Part shown: positions 52,105-61,265 of the stretch, piece after piece
Layout of the letters: each line of letters begins with the position of its first letter
Numbering within the stretch: the stretch's first letter is position 1
DNA from: Roseivivax jejudonensis
Lineage (GTDB): Bacteria > Pseudomonadota > Alphaproteobacteria > Rhodobacterales > Rhodobacteraceae
Length of the DNA stretch: 64,000 bases
Assembly (NCBI RefSeq): GCF_900172265.1
Contig: NZ_FWFK01000001.1
Coordinates: 434,001-498,000, forward strand
Direction of reading: 5' to 3'
Translations under genes and position numbers: made by a program
Notes under the pieces: generated by a model
Databases searched by the model: none
The model's input: only the letters and a program-made list of their open reading frames with translations
Told to the model about the DNA's origin: nothing

Positions 52105-53070
52105 ATGGACTACGCCACCCTGCTCCAGGTTCTCGATTCGACCGTGCGCCTCGCCACGCCGCTGCTGCTCGCGTGCCTCGCCGGGCTGTTCTCGGAGCGC
52201 GCCGGCGTCATCGATATCGGCCTCGAGGGCAAGATGCTGATCGCCGCCTTCTTCTCGGCGGCGATCGCCGCGGCGACCGGATCGGTCTGGCTGGGCCTCC
52301 TGGCCGGCCTCGTTTCCTCCGTCATACTCAGCCTCGTCCACGGGCTCGCCTCGATCACCTTCCGCGGCAACCAGTTGATCTCCGGCGTCGCCATCAACTT
52401 CCTCGCCGCGGGCCTGACGGTGCTCATCGCGCAGGACTGGTTCGGCCAGGGCGGGCGCACGCCGTCGCTGGTCGGCGGCGGCCGCTGGGGCGACATCACC
52501 CTGCCCTTCGCAGAGACGCTGGCACCGGTCCCGATTCTCGGCCCGTTCTACGCCGAACTTCTCTCCGGCCACTCGATCCTCGTCTACGTGGGCCTCCTGA
52601 TGGTGCCGCTCACGTGGTGGGTCCTCTTCCGCACCCGCTTCGGACTGCGACTCCGCGCGGTGGGCGAAGCGCCGGAGGCGGTCGACACCGCCGGCGTCTC
52701 GGTCACCGGGCTGCGCTACGCCGCCGTCGCGATCTGCGGGCTGCTCTGCGGCCTCGCCGGCTCCTATCTCGCCACCGGCCTGCAGGCTGGCTTCGTGCGC
52801 GAGATGACCGCGGGCCGCGGCTACATCGCGCTCGCCGCGCTGATCTTCGCCAAGTGGCGCCCCTGGCACGCGCTCGGCGCATGCCTGCTCTTCGGCCTCC
52901 TCCAGGCGGTCGCCCTGCGCTACCAGAACATCGATCTCGGCGGGCTGACGATCCCGGTTCAGTTGATGGACGCGCTGCCCTACATCCTGACGGTGGTGAT
53001 CCTCGCGGGCTTCGTCGGAAAGGCCATCCCGCCCCGCGCCGGCGGCGAGCCCTACGTCAAGGAACGCTAG
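52105..53070 (+). CDS. Nucleoside ABC transporter permease (second)
   Basis: A 321-residue permease of the same family as the gene at 50383 (NupC-like). It has FSERAGVIDIGLEGKMLIAAFFSAAI, ITFRGNQLISGVAINFLAAGLT, FGLRLRAVGEAPEAVDTAGVSV, and REMTAGRGYIALAALIFAKWRPWHALGA. It completes the importer with the double ATPase and the first permease. Last gene of the operon; a repeat-bearing gap follows. Confidence 0.94.
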   Translation: MDYATLLQVLDSTVRLATPLLLACLAGLFSERAGVIDIGLEGKMLIAAFFSAAIAAATGSVWLGLLAGLVSSVILSLVHGLASITFRGNQLISGVAINFLAAGLTVLIAQDWFGQGGRTPSLVGGGRWGDITLPFAETLAPVPILGPFYAELLSGHSILVYVGLLMVPLTWWVLFRTRFGLRLRAVGEAPEAVDTAGVSVTGLRYAAVAICGLLCGLAGSYLATGLQAGFVREMTAGRGYIALAALIFAKWRPWHALGACLLFGLLQAVALRYQNIDLGGLTIPVQLMDALPYILTVVILAGFVGKAIPPRAGGEPYVKER

Positions 53071-53400
53071 CCCCCGCGGCGACCCGCACACCCACCGCAG
53101 AGCGTCCAAGCCGTCCGCGCCCCGCGATGCGGTCGGCACACCCCGACACTTGGACCCTGCCCAACCCGCACCGGCGCATCCACCCCGTCGTCCCGGCCGA
53201 AACATCCCGCGGAGCGCGAGGGGCGGCACTCTTCGCCCTCCCCGCGCCCGACACTCGACGATCCCGCAGCCGGCATACCCTCCCTTTCTTCTTGGCCGAA
53301 ATACTCCGGGGAGCGCGAGGGGCGGCGCCCCTCGCTCCCGACCGCGCCACGCGCGCCGAGGCCGTTGCCTTCGCCCGCGCTCTTCCGCACTCTGAGGGCC
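53071..53400. other. 330-bp intergenic stretch with two palindromic repeats
   Basis: No coding frame is credible. Two copies of a GC-rich palindromic element (53195-53230 and 53294-53336) fill the middle, separated by CT-rich spacer sequence. The 3' end must hold the promoter of the TauE gene. Open frames on both strands here come from the composition. Confidence 0.6.
53195..53336. repeat. Two copies of a dispersed GC-rich palindrome
   Basis: Copy one begins GGCCGAAACATCCCGCGG and continues GAGCGCGAGGGGCGGCAC. Copy two begins GGCCGAAATACTCCGGGG with the same GAGCGCGAGGGGCGGC and closes into the hairpin GCGAGGGGCGGCGCCCCTCGC. Both share a leader with the units at 1273-1380. Likely a REP-like family of this genome. 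Confidence 0.65.
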
Positions 53401-54318
53401 ATGCAGCTCTACCTTCCCATCGCCGAGGTTTCGGTCTCGCTGATCCTGCTCCTCGGCCTCGGCGTGATGGTGGGGATCCTGTCGGGCATGTTCGGGGTGG
53501 GTGGGGGCTTCCTGATCACGCCGCTGCTGTTCTTCATGGGAATCCCGCCTGCGGTGGCTGTGGCGACGGGCGCGAACCAGATCGTCGCGAGCTCGGTGTC
53601 GGCGGTGCTGGCACATCTCAGGCGGCGCACGGTCGATCTGAGGATGGGCACGGTGCTGCTGGCCGGCGGGCTCGTGGGATCCGCGCTCGGTGTCTGGCTC
53701 TTCAACTGGCTGAAGGAACAGGGCCAGGTCGATCTGCTTGTGCGGCTTTGCTACGTCGTCTTTCTCGGCATCATCGGCGGGCTGATGTTGATCGAGAGCG
53801 TCCGCGCGCTCCTGAAGGCCAAGCGCGGCGGCGCGCCCAGGCGGCGCCAGCACGGCTGGGTGCACGGCTTGCCGTTCAAGATGCGGTTTCGCGCCTCGGG
53901 GCTCTACATCTCGGCGATCCCGCCCCTGATGGTCGGCGCGGCGGTGGGCGTGCTGGCGGCGATCATGGGGGTGGGCGGCGGCTTCATCATGGTGCCGGCG
54001 ATGATCTATCTTCTGGGGATGCCGACGAAGGTCGTCGTGGGCACGTCGCTGTTCCAGATCATCTTCGTGACCGGCTTCACCACGCTTCTGCACGCGGTGA
54101 CGACGCAGACCGTGGACATCTTCCTCGCGCTGGCGCTGATCACCGGCGGCGTGGTCGGCGCGCAGATCGGCACGGCGCTCGGCGCGCGCCTGCGCGCGGA
54201 ACAGCTGCGCATCCTGCTCGCGCTGCTCGTCGTCGGGGTCTGCCTGAAGCTCGGGTTCGATCTGGTGCTGCCGCCGTCCGAGCGTTTCGTCATCAGCCAG
54301 GAGGGTGCGCCGACATGA
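53401..54318 (+). CDS. TauE/SafE family sulfite/organosulfonate exporter-like protein
   Basis: A 305-residue membrane protein with about eight hydrophobic segments in two repeats, each holding the GMFGVGGGFLITPLL or AIMGVGGGFIMVPAM motif. Family members export sulfite, sulfonates or other anions. The start MQLYLPIAEVSV matches Rhodobacterales homologues, although GAGGG is close to the ATG. It overlaps the next gene by ATGA. Such TauE/TIGR02186 pairs recur in alphaproteobacteria. The sat/cysC gene at 7946 handles sulfate; no direct link is shown. Confidence 0.9.
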   Translation: MQLYLPIAEVSVSLILLLGLGVMVGILSGMFGVGGGFLITPLLFFMGIPPAVAVATGANQIVASSVSAVLAHLRRRTVDLRMGTVLLAGGLVGSALGVWLFNWLKEQGQVDLLVRLCYVVFLGIIGGLMLIESVRALLKAKRGGAPRRRQHGWVHGLPFKMRFRASGLYISAIPPLMVGAAVGVLAAIMGVGGGFIMVPAMIYLLGMPTKVVVGTSLFQIIFVTGFTTLLHAVTTQTVDIFLALALITGGVVGAQIGTALGARLRAEQLRILLALLVVGVCLKLGFDLVLPPSERFVISQEGAPT

Positions 54319-55130
54319 GCCGGGGCGTCTCGATCCTCCGCGCAGCGTGGCGCCGCGCCGGTGCAGGCGCCCTGGCGCTCGCCCTGCTGCTGGTCCTGCG
54401 CGCGGGCGCGCCCGCCCACGCGCAGGAAGAGGTCGTGCTGGGCCTCAGCCAGGACAGCGTGTCGATCTCGACCGATTTCGACGGGTCCGAGATCCTCGTC
54501 TACGGCGCGGTCAAGCGCGAGGTGCCGATCCCGTCGGATCCACCGCTCGAGGTCGTGGTCACCGTGTCGGGCCCGTTCGTGCCGCTGACGGTCTACCGCA
54601 AGGAGCGCCGCTTCGGTATCTGGGTGAACACCGACGCGGTGGAGGTCGATCTCGCCCCGTCCTTCTACGCGGTCGCGACATCCGGGCCGTTCTCGACCGT
54701 CCTGTCGAATGTCGAGGATCTGCGCCACTCGGTATCCGTGCCGCGGGCGATCCGTTCGGTCGGCGCGCCGATGAACGTGGAGGACGCGCAGGCATTCTCG
54801 GACGCGGTGATCCGCATTCGCAGCGATACCGGGCTCTACCAAATGCTCGAAGGGTCGGTGGACGTGCGCGAGGAAACGCTCTTTGCCACGCGGATCCGCC
54901 TGCCCGCCAACCTGACCGAGGGCGCCTATGCCACGCGCATTTTTCTAACACGGGCGGGCCGTGTCGTCGCAGAGCAAGACCGGGTGATCGACGTGCGCAA
55001 GGTCGGGCTCGAGCGCTGGCTCTACAATCTCTCGCGCGATCTGCCGCTGGCCTACGGGCTCCTGTCGCTCACGCTCGCCATCGCCGCGGGCTGGGGCGCC
55101 TCCACCCTCTTTCGACTGATCCGGAACTGA
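54315..55130 (+). CDS. TIGR02186 family transmembrane protein
   Basis: A 271-residue protein of the alphaproteobacterial TIGR02186 family (alph_Pro_TM). It has a signal-like hydrophobic segment (12-36, ending PAHAQEE), a periplasmic beta-rich body (VVLGLSQDSVSISTDFDGSEILVYGAVKRE) and one C-terminal membrane helix (LAYGLLSLTLAIAAGWGASTLF). It is the usual partner of TauE-type exporters and may form part of the same system. Function unproven. Confidence 0.9.
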   Translation: MSRGVSILRAAWRRAGAGALALALLLVLRAGAPAHAQEEVVLGLSQDSVSISTDFDGSEILVYGAVKREVPIPSDPPLEVVVTVSGPFVPLTVYRKERRFGIWVNTDAVEVDLAPSFYAVATSGPFSTVLSNVEDLRHSVSVPRAIRSVGAPMNVEDAQAFSDAVIRIRSDTGLYQMLEGSVDVREETLFATRIRLPANLTEGAYATRIFLTRAGRVVAEQDRVIDVRKVGLERWLYNLSRDLPLAYGLLSLTLAIAAGWGASTLFRLIRN

Positions 55131-55131
55131 C

Positions 55132-55578
55132 ATGCCCCGCACGCCACCGCCCGTCCGCGCCGACTTCGCCGCCTTTCTGCCGGTCCAGACCCGCTGGGCC
55201 GACAACGACGAATACGGCCACATGAACAACGCGACCTATTTCGCGATCTTCGACAACGTGATCTCAGTCTGGCAGATGGACCAGGGGATCGCGATCCGGG
55301 GCCCGGACGCGATCCGCTTCGTGGTGGTGGAGAACGGCTGCATCTATTTCCGCGAGGTCGGCTTTCCCGACGCGCTCGACGCCGGGCTGCGGCTCGCCGC
55401 GATGGGCACGTCGTCCTATCGCATCGAGGTCGCGCTGTTCCGCGAGGGCGAGGACGCGGCGGCGACGCTCGGCTTCTTCCAGAACGTGCTCACCGATGCG
55501 GAGGGCCGGCCACGCCCGATCCCGGACGATCTGCGGGCGGTGCTGCGCCGGCTGGAGCCGGCGCCTGCGGGACCCTAG
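55132..55578 (+). CDS. Acyl-CoA thioesterase, hot-dog fold
   Basis: A 148-residue thioesterase of the 4-hydroxybenzoyl-CoA/FcbC type. The motif TRWADNDEYGHMNNATYFAIFDNVISVW near residue 21 carries the catalytic Asp and the HMNN signature. The rest is the hot-dog sheet. Acyl substrate unknown. It starts one base after the previous stop; its stop codon overlaps the PRC-barrel stop on the other strand (ctag). Confidence 0.87.
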   Translation: MPRTPPPVRADFAAFLPVQTRWADNDEYGHMNNATYFAIFDNVISVWQMDQGIAIRGPDAIRFVVVENGCIYFREVGFPDALDAGLRLAAMGTSSYRIEVALFREGEDAAATLGFFQNVLTDAEGRPRPIPDDLRAVLRRLEPAPAGP

Positions 55579-56072
55579 TCGTCCGCCGTCTCGATTTCCG
55601 GCGCATCCTCAAGCTGCGACTGGTCGAGCCGGGTGACGATCGTGATCGTGTCGCCCTCGGGCGAGCGGGCGAGGCGGAGATCGTTGAGCGGGATCATCAC
55701 GGTCTTCTGCCCGATGCCGATGAAGCCGCCGACATCGGTGGTGATGCCCTGCACCTGCCCGCGATCGTCGAGCAGCACCTCGCTGACCGACCCGATCTCG
55801 CTCAGGCCGGCGATGATCGGCTGCAGGGGCGCGTCGCTCTCCCACGTGTTGGCGTCGTATTCACCCTCGAGTGACACGATCCGAGCCTCTTGCAGCATCG
55901 TCGCGGTGATGTAGGGCGGCTGTTCGGTCTCGGCCGCGTCACCTCCGGCGGAGTCGGAGGCCGATCCCGCGCTGTCGGTCGAGGAGGAGGAGGAGGCGTC
56001 GCCGCTCTCCTGCGCGAGGACGGGCAGGGCGAGGCCGGCGGCCAGAAGGCCGGAGAGGAGGGTGCGGAGCAT
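55575..56072 (-). CDS. Secreted PRC-barrel domain protein
   Basis: A 165-residue exported protein. Signal peptide MLRTLLSGLLAAGLALPVLAQ, then a Ser/Ala/Asp-rich linker (22-48; SSSSSTDSAGSASDSAGG). A PRC-barrel follows (IGSVSEVLLDDRGQVQGITTDVGGFIGIGQKTVMIPLNDLRL). PRC-barrels bind RNA or proteins; periplasmic ones in this group are linked to stress. GAAAGG precedes the ATG at 56072. Confidence 0.85.
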   Translation of the reverse strand: MLRTLLSGLLAAGLALPVLAQESGDASSSSSTDSAGSASDSAGGDAAETEQPPYITATMLQEARIVSLEGEYDANTWESDAPLQPIIAGLSEIGSVSEVLLDDRGQVQGITTDVGGFIGIGQKTVMIPLNDLRLARSPEGDTITIVTRLDQSQLEDAPEIETADD

Positions 56073-56194
56073 GGCAAGACCTTTCGGTTGATCGGAACGT
56101 TCCCGGACCAACGGCAGGGCGACCTCGCGGTTCCGCGATCCTGTCGTGAGTCACGCCTCAGGGTCGGTCGGCAACCGGCCCGCGGCCCGGCCGA

Positions 56195-58084
56195 TCAGCC
56201 GCCGTCGTGGAAATGCGCGTAGATGCGCTCGGCAAGCGCCGCAGACACGCCGTCCACCGCTTTCAGGTCCGCGAGGTTCGCGCGGCTCACCGCCTTGGCC
56301 GACCCGAAATGCTGCAGCAGCGCGCGCTTGCGCGACGCACCGACGCCCTGGATCTCGTCGAGCGGATTGGCCGACACCGCCTTCGCGCGCTTGGCGCGAT
56401 GGCTTCCGATGGCGAAGCGGTGCGCCTCGTCGCGCAGCCGCTGCACGAAATAGAGCACCGGATCGTTGCGGCGGAGCGCGAACGGACGCTGGCCGAAGCG
56501 GTGGAATTCCTCCTTGCCGTGGTCGCGGTCGACGCCCTTGGCCACACCGATCATCGCAACGTCCTCGACACCGTGCTCGGCCATGATCTCGTGCACGGCG
56601 CTGACCTGGCCCTGCCCGCCGTCGATCAGCAGGAGATCGGGCCAGAGACCCTTTTCCCGGTCGGGATCCTCCTTCAGCAGGCGCTTGAAGCGGCGCGTCA
56701 GCACCTCCTTCATCATGCCGAAGTCGTCGCCCGGGGTAAGGTCCTCGCCGCGGATGTTGAACTTGCGATACTGGTTCTTCATGTAGCCGTCCGGCCCGGC
56801 GACGATCATCGCGCCGACGGCGTGGGCGCCCTGTATGTGGCTGTTGTCGTAAACCTCGATCCGCTCGGGCACGGTCTCGAGGCCGAACGCCTCGGCCAGG
56901 CCGCGCAAGAGTTTTCCCTGCGCCGCGCTCTCGGCCATCTTGCGTCCGAGGCTTTCGCGCGCGTTCCGCAGCGCACCCTCGACCAGCTCGGCCTTCTCGC
57001 CGCGCTGTGGCACCGCGATCTCGACCTTGCGGCCCTTCTTGTCGGACAGGAGCTCGGCCATCAGGTCGTCGCTCTCTATCCCGTTCGACAGCAGCAGGAG
57101 GCGCGGCGGTTCCTTGGTGTCGTAGAACTGGCCGATGAAGGCCTCGAGCACCTCGGCCGGTTCCACGTCCTCGCCCACGCGGGGATAGAAGTCTCGGTTG
57201 CCCCAGTTCTGGTGCGCGCGGATGAAGAAGACCTGAACGCAGGCCTGGCCGCCCTCCATGTGCAACGCGAGAATGTCGGCCTCGCCGACCGAGCGCGGGT
57301 TGATGCCCTGCGCCGTCTGCACCTGCGTCAGCGCGCGGATCCGGTCGCGCAGGGCGGCGGCCCGCTCGAATTCCATGTTGGCGGACGCCTCCTGCATCGC
57401 GGCGGCCAGCGTTTCCTGGATCTTGGTGTCGCGGCCCGAGAGGAAGCGTTCGGCGTCGCGCACGCTCTCGGCGTAGTCGGCCTCGGAAATCTTGCCGACG
57501 CAAGGCGCACTGCACCGCTTGATCTGGTGCAGAAGGCATGGCCGCGTGCGCGTCTCGAACACGGAATCCGAACAGTTCCGCAGCAGAAAGACCTTCTGCA
57601 ACTGGTTCAACGTCCGGTTCACGGCACCGGCGCTCGCGAACGGGCCGTAGTAGGCGCCCTTCTCCTTTTTCGCGCCGCGATGCTTCTTGATCTGCGGATA
57701 GGGGTGATCGCCGGTGACGAGGATGTTCGGAAACGACTTGTCGTCGCGCAGCAGCACGTTGAACTTGGGCTTGAGCTGCTTGATGAGGTTCTGCTCGAGC
57801 AGCAGCGCCTCGGTCTCGGTCCGCGTCGTGAGAAACATCATCGACGCGGTCTCGCGAATCATCCGGGCGATGCGCGGCGTGTGCCCCGTGGGCCGGGCAT
57901 AGCTCGACACCCGCGCCTTCAGGTTACGCGCCTTGCCGACGTAAAGAACACGGCTCTGGGCATCGAGCATCCGGTAGACGCCGGGGCTCGTCTTGAGCGT
58001 CCTCAGGTAGCCCTGGATCACCGTGTGACCCGTCGGCACGGGCCCGGGTCCGGCGTCGTTTGTCACGTCGTCTTGTCGGCTCAT
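56195..58084 (-). CDS. uvrC: Excinuclease ABC subunit UvrC
   Basis: A 629-residue nucleotide-excision repair nuclease. The GIY-YIG domain ([35 protein letters not shown], about 30-65) cuts 3' of the lesion. The UVR motif follows near 214 ([18 protein letters not shown]), then the RNase H-like domain with [19 protein letters not shown], which cuts 5'. Two helix-hairpin-helices close the chain ([23 protein letters not shown]...). All key parts are present. No GTTC-N7-GTTC LexA box is seen upstream, so SOS control is not evident. Confidence 0.96.
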   Translation of the reverse strand: MSRQDDVTNDAGPGPVPTGHTVIQGYLRTLKTSPGVYRMLDAQSRVLYVGKARNLKARVSSYARPTGHTPRIARMIRETASMMFLTTRTETEALLLEQNLIKQLKPKFNVLLRDDKSFPNILVTGDHPYPQIKKHRGAKKEKGAYYGPFASAGAVNRTLNQLQKVFLLRNCSDSVFETRTRPCLLHQIKRCSAPCVGKISEADYAESVRDAERFLSGRDTKIQETLAAAMQEASANMEFERAAALRDRIRALTQVQTAQGINPRSVGEADILALHMEGGQACVQVFFIRAHQNWGNRDFYPRVGEDVEPAEVLEAFIGQFYDTKEPPRLLLLSNGIESDDLMAELLSDKKGRKVEIAVPQRGEKAELVEGALRNARESLGRKMAESAAQGKLLRGLAEAFGLETVPERIEVYDNSHIQGAHAVGAMIVAGPDGYMKNQYRKFNIRGEDLTPGDDFGMMKEVLTRRFKRLLKEDPDREKGLWPDLLLIDGGQGQVSAVHEIMAEHGVEDVAMIGVAKGVDRDHGKEEFHRFGQRPFALRRNDPVLYFVQRLRDEAHRFAIGSHRAKRAKAVSANPLDEIQGVGASRKRALLQHFGSAKAVSRANLADLKAVDGVSAALAERIYAHFHDGG

Positions 58085-58399
58085 GAGCGGCTGCGATCCG
58101 ATGTGTCAGACGGGCCTGACGATTCTCCGACCCGCCCTTTTGTGAGGCGCCATCCGGCGGAAGTTTCAAGCAGGAACAAATCCACCGAAGCTGTGGACAA
58201 GTCTGAGGGAAACCGCCTCAGACGGCCACTTTGTCCTTTGTAGCAAGGCTCTCCCACGGATTGCCCAGTTATTAAGCACGATATCAACTTATTGATTTCG
58301 CGACATATTATTAGGTGTGTGACGTAATCTTTTGAAAACTTTAACGTTTTCGTTACAAGCCGAGAGGTGCAACGGCGGGGGTGCACAACATTCCCGAAG
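58085..58399. other. 315-bp intergenic stretch with an AT-rich core and inverted repeats
   Basis: No gene is seen. GTCTGAGG at 58201-58208 pairs with CCTCAGAC at 58216-58223 (7-base loop), flanked by GGACAA and TTGTCC, which could extend the hairpin. The stretch 58255-58360 is strikingly AT-rich for this genome and holds GAAAAC (58334-58339) and GTTTTC (58346-58351), a 6-bp inverted repeat, and TAATAAT on the reverse strand, a possible -10 for uvrC. Confidence 0.5.
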
Positions 58400-59188
58400 T
58401 CACTCCACGCCGACCACGTCCGGCGTCTCCCACGCGAGGTGTTGGCCGCCGTCGACGCAGAGCAATTGGCCCGTGATCGCCGGCGACGACAGGAAGTATC
58501 CGAGCGCCGCGGTGATGTCCTCGGGGTTCGCGCCACGGTCGAGGATCGTGGCCCCCCGCTGGCGCGCGAAATGCTCCGCGCTCTGCCGCCCGCCCTGCAG
58601 CGTCGGACCGGGTCCGATACCGTTCACCCGCACCTTGGGCGCCAGCGCCTGCGCCGCCGTGCGCGTGAACGTCCAGAGCCCCATCTTGGCGATCGTGTAG
58701 GACATGAAATGCGGGGTCAGCTTGCGCACCCGCTGGTCGATCATGTTGACCACGAGCCCCTGCGCGACCGGTTCGCCGTTGGCGTCCGCGACCGGCGGCG
58801 GCACCTGCGCGGCCAGCGCCTGTGTCAGCACGACCGGCGCGCGCAGGTTGCTCTCGAGCGCGCGGTCCCAGCTTTCGCGGGTTCCGGTCTCGATCGTGTC
58901 GTGTTCGAAGATCGAGGCGTTGTTCACCAGCCGGGTGATCGGCCCGCCGAGCGCCTCGGCCGCCCGCGGCAGAAGCGATGCGGTCTCCTCCTCGTTCAGA
59001 AGGTCCGCCTGCACAGTCACGGCGGCGCGCCCCTTGTCGCGGATCAGCCCGGCGACCTCTTCGGCCGCGTCGGCGGAGCCGCCGTAATGCACGGCAACGT
59101 CGCAGCCCTGATCGGCGAGGAAGAGCGCCATGGCCCGGCCGAGCCGCTTGCCGCCGCCGGTGACGAGAGCGCGATGGGTGTCGGTCAT
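58400..59188 (-). CDS. SDR family oxidoreductase, pteridine reductase (FolM)-like
   Basis: A 262-residue short-chain dehydrogenase. The cofactor loop TGGGKRLGRAMALFLADQG (Lys/Arg in the loop, for NADPH), DQGCDVAVHYGGSADAAEEV, NNAS near 88, and YTIAK with Tyr and Lys are like pteridine and dihydromonapterin reductases. GPTLQGGRQSAEHF further fits the FolM group. It may reduce dihydrofolate or dihydromonapterin. Two-gene reverse group with the downstream-lying antiporter gene, 15 bases apart. Confidence 0.87.
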   Translation of the reverse strand: MTDTHRALVTGGGKRLGRAMALFLADQGCDVAVHYGGSADAAEEVAGLIRDKGRAAVTVQADLLNEEETASLLPRAAEALGGPITRLVNNASIFEHDTIETGTRESWDRALESNLRAPVVLTQALAAQVPPPVADANGEPVAQGLVVNMIDQRVRKLTPHFMSYTIAKMGLWTFTRTAAQALAPKVRVNGIGPGPTLQGGRQSAEHFARQRGATILDRGANPEDITAALGYFLSSPAITGQLLCVDGGQHLAWETPDVVGVE

Positions 59189-59203
59189 GGTCGGATCCTT
59201 TCG

Positions 59204-60157
59204 TCAGGCGAGCACGGTCAGCACGTAGGCCACGTAGGCGACCGACAAGAGCACGCCGATCCAGCGCGTCAGGTTCCAGCCGAGAAAGACGAACGGCATG
59301 AGCAGCAGCGAGGCCGCCAGCATCACCCAGAGATCGAAGCGCAGGAACTCGGCATCGACCTCCATCGGCGCGATCAACGCGGCGATACCGATGATGGCGA
59401 GCAGGTTGAACATGTTCGACCCGATCACGTTGCCGAGCGCGACATCCGCCTGTCGCCGCAACGCAGCCGCCACCGTCGTCGCCAGTTCCGGCAGCGAGGT
59501 GCCGACCGCGACGAGCGTCAGCCCGATCACCGTGTCCGACACGCCGAAGCGCTGCGCGATCTCGCGCGCGCTGTCGACGAGAAGGTCCGCCCCGAGCGGG
59601 AGGCCGACGAGCCCGAGCACAAGATAGAGAACGATCTTCCACCACGGCATCTCGGGGTCCGCGCCCTCGACCTCCTCGGCCTCCTGCGCCTCGGCCGCCT
59701 TGCCGTTGCGCCGATGGCTCCGCGCTTCGTAGAAGTTCTCGCCCAGGATCACGGCAAGCGCCGCGAGCAGGATCAGGCCGGCGATCCAGTCGAACGTGCC
59801 GCGAAACGCGAGCCCGATGAACAGCACCGATGCGCCGAGCATGATGACGTAGCTCTTGCGCGTGTCGTGTTCGGCAGTGTGCATGACCGCGATCATGGCG
59901 GGGATACCGAGCACCATGAGCACGTTCGCGGTGTTCGACCCCACCACGTTGCCGAGCGCGATGCCCGGCACCCCCTCGAGAGCGGCGTTGACCGAGATGA
60001 GAAGCTCCGGCGCGGACGTGCCGAAGGCGACGATCGTCAGCGACACGATCAGGGCCGGCACCCCCAGCCGGAGGGCGAGGTTCACCGCCCCCTTGACCAG
60101 CGCGTCGCCGGCAAGAAGCAGGATCACGAGCCCGAGCGCCGCCGTCAGCCAGACCAT
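59204..60157 (-). CDS. Calcium/sodium antiporter (YrbG family)
   Basis: A 317-residue membrane protein with about ten hydrophobic segments in two inverted repeats. The alpha-repeats read VAFGTSAPELLISVNAALEG...GNVVGSNTANVLMVLG and VAVGTSLPELATTVAAALR...GNVIGSNMFNLLAIIG, each with the GTSxPE and GNxxGSN motifs of the CaCA superfamily. Exchange of Na+ for Ca2+ is likely. A cytoplasmic acidic/basic loop lies around 150-170. It follows the small zinc-ribbon gene, read from the same strand. Confidence 0.92.
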   Translation of the reverse strand: MVWLTAALGLVILLLAGDALVKGAVNLALRLGVPALIVSLTIVAFGTSAPELLISVNAALEGVPGIALGNVVGSNTANVLMVLGIPAMIAVMHTAEHDTRKSYVIMLGASVLFIGLAFRGTFDWIAGLILLAALAVILGENFYEARSHRRNGKAAEAQEAEEVEGADPEMPWWKIVLYLVLGLVGLPLGADLLVDSAREIAQRFGVSDTVIGLTLVAVGTSLPELATTVAAALRRQADVALGNVIGSNMFNLLAIIGIAALIAPMEVDAEFLRFDLWVMLAASLLLMPFVFLGWNLTRWIGVLLSVAYVAYVLTVLA

Positions 60158-60158
60158 G

Positions 60159-60323
60159 CTATCCCCGGACCTTCTTGCACGGACAGGGCCCCTTGCCGAT
60201 CCGGTGGCGGCCGCAATCGGGACACTTGGACCGCCGCGACAGCAGTTTGGGACGGCGCAGCTTGCCGAACATGCCCAGCACGCCCATGAAGACGAGGAAC
60301 AGAATGACGATCTTCAGGATCAC
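60159..60323 (-). CDS. Small membrane protein with a CxxC...CxC zinc-ribbon-like tail, 54 residues
   Basis: A 54-residue peptide starting at GTG 60323 and reading ILKIVILFLVFMGVLGMFGKLRRP, one hydrophobic helix. A basic cytoplasmic tail follows with four cysteines (SKCPDCGRHRIGKGPCPCKKVRG), a possible zinc ribbon. Its start codon lies one base past the S49 peptidase stop (TGACGTG), so it is probably co-translated, and its end is one base from the antiporter start. I recall such peptides as hypothetical genes in Rhodobacterales. Function unknown. Confidence 0.75.
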   Translation of the reverse strand: MILKIVILFLVFMGVLGMFGKLRRPKLLSRRSKCPDCGRHRIGKGPCPCKKVRG

Positions 60324-60324
60324 G

Positions 60325-61122
60325 TCAGAGGCCGTAGCGCGCGAATTCCGCACGCTCCTCGATCCCGGAGAGCGCTTCCTGCGCCGCGGCCCCGCCGAGG
60401 CGGGCCAACAGCGGCTTGCGGGTGTCGTAGCGGCGGAATCGGACCTTGTCGCCAAACCGCGACTTCATCACCGGCACGAGGTGACCGATGCCATCCGCCA
60501 GTCCGACCTCGACCGCCTTTTCGCCGATCCAGACCTCACCGGTAAAGAGATCGGCCTCTTCCTTCAGTTTCTGGCCGCGGCGGGCGCGGACCTGCGCGAT
60601 GAAGTTCTCGTGCAGTTGCGCCAGCCAGCGGTTGAGCCGTTCGACGTCTTCCTCGTTCTCGGGGCGGAACGGATCGAGCATGGATTTCGACCGGCCGGCC
60701 GTGTGGACCCGACGCTCGAAGCCCTGGCGCTGCAGGAAGACATGCGCGCCGAAGCCGGCCGAGATCACGCCGATCGAACCGAGAAGCGACGAGCTGTCGG
60801 CGAAGATCTCGTCGGCGGCGGAGGCAAGCCAGTAGCCGCCCGAAGCCGCGACATCCTCTACGAAAGCATAGACCGGCACTTTCTTTTCCGCCGACAGGCG
60901 ACGGATCCGCGCGCCGATCAGGGCCGACTGGACGGGCGAGCCGCCGGGCGAGTTGACCTCGAGCGCCACCGCGTCCGGCTTGCCGCGCGAGAACGCGCGC
61001 TCGATCTGTTGGGCGAGACCGCGGTCGCTGAGAGTCGCACGGCCCGGGCCGCCGATCGTGCCCTGCAGGCGGACCACGGACACCAGCGGCGTGGACTTGA
61101 TAAACGGCAGGCGGATGTTCAT
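60325..61122 (-). CDS. S49 family signal peptide peptidase (SppA/SohB-like)
   Basis: A 265-residue serine peptidase of the S49 family. It has VVRLQGTIGG, LEVNSPGGSPVQSALIGARIRRL, VEDVAASGGYWLASAADEIFADSSSLLGSIGVI with the nucleophilic Ser in GSIGV, and the general-base Lys in GRSKSMLDPF. The region LFTGEVWIGEKAVEVGLADGIG is also typical. No membrane helix is seen at the N-terminus, unlike SppA of E. coli, so it may be peripheral. Followed by the zinc-ribbon peptide gene. Confidence 0.92.
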   Translation of the reverse strand: MNIRLPFIKSTPLVSVVRLQGTIGGPGRATLSDRGLAQQIERAFSRGKPDAVALEVNSPGGSPVQSALIGARIRRLSAEKKVPVYAFVEDVAASGGYWLASAADEIFADSSSLLGSIGVISAGFGAHVFLQRQGFERRVHTAGRSKSMLDPFRPENEEDVERLNRWLAQLHENFIAQVRARRGQKLKEEADLFTGEVWIGEKAVEVGLADGIGHLVPVMKSRFGDKVRFRRYDTRKPLLARLGGAAAQEALSGIEERAEFARYGL

Positions 61123-61265
61123 GCGCGAAGATGTAGAGGGCAGATGCCCGACAAACAAGCGCCCGAGGGCGGTCTTCGAGCGTCACGTCCGGCGCGCGCG
61201 GACGCGCGGTCGCGGCTTGTGCGGTGTCTGCCCAAGGGACGCGCGTGCGCCGGCGAGGGCGACCG

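Noticed and set aside
51553..54093. 846-residue reverse frame under the importer operon and tauE
   Set aside because: Arg/Glu/Gly repeats with no domain, opposite four clear membrane-protein genes and the intergenic repeats; a composition artefact.
58085..58200. LexA (SOS) box before uvrC
   Set aside because: I looked for GTTC-N7-GTTC or GAAC-N7-GAAC. GTTC and GAAC occur singly but never with correct spacing.
56207..58243. 678-residue forward frame opposite uvrC
   Set aside because: Shadow of the uvrC codons; uvrC has all domains in the other strand.
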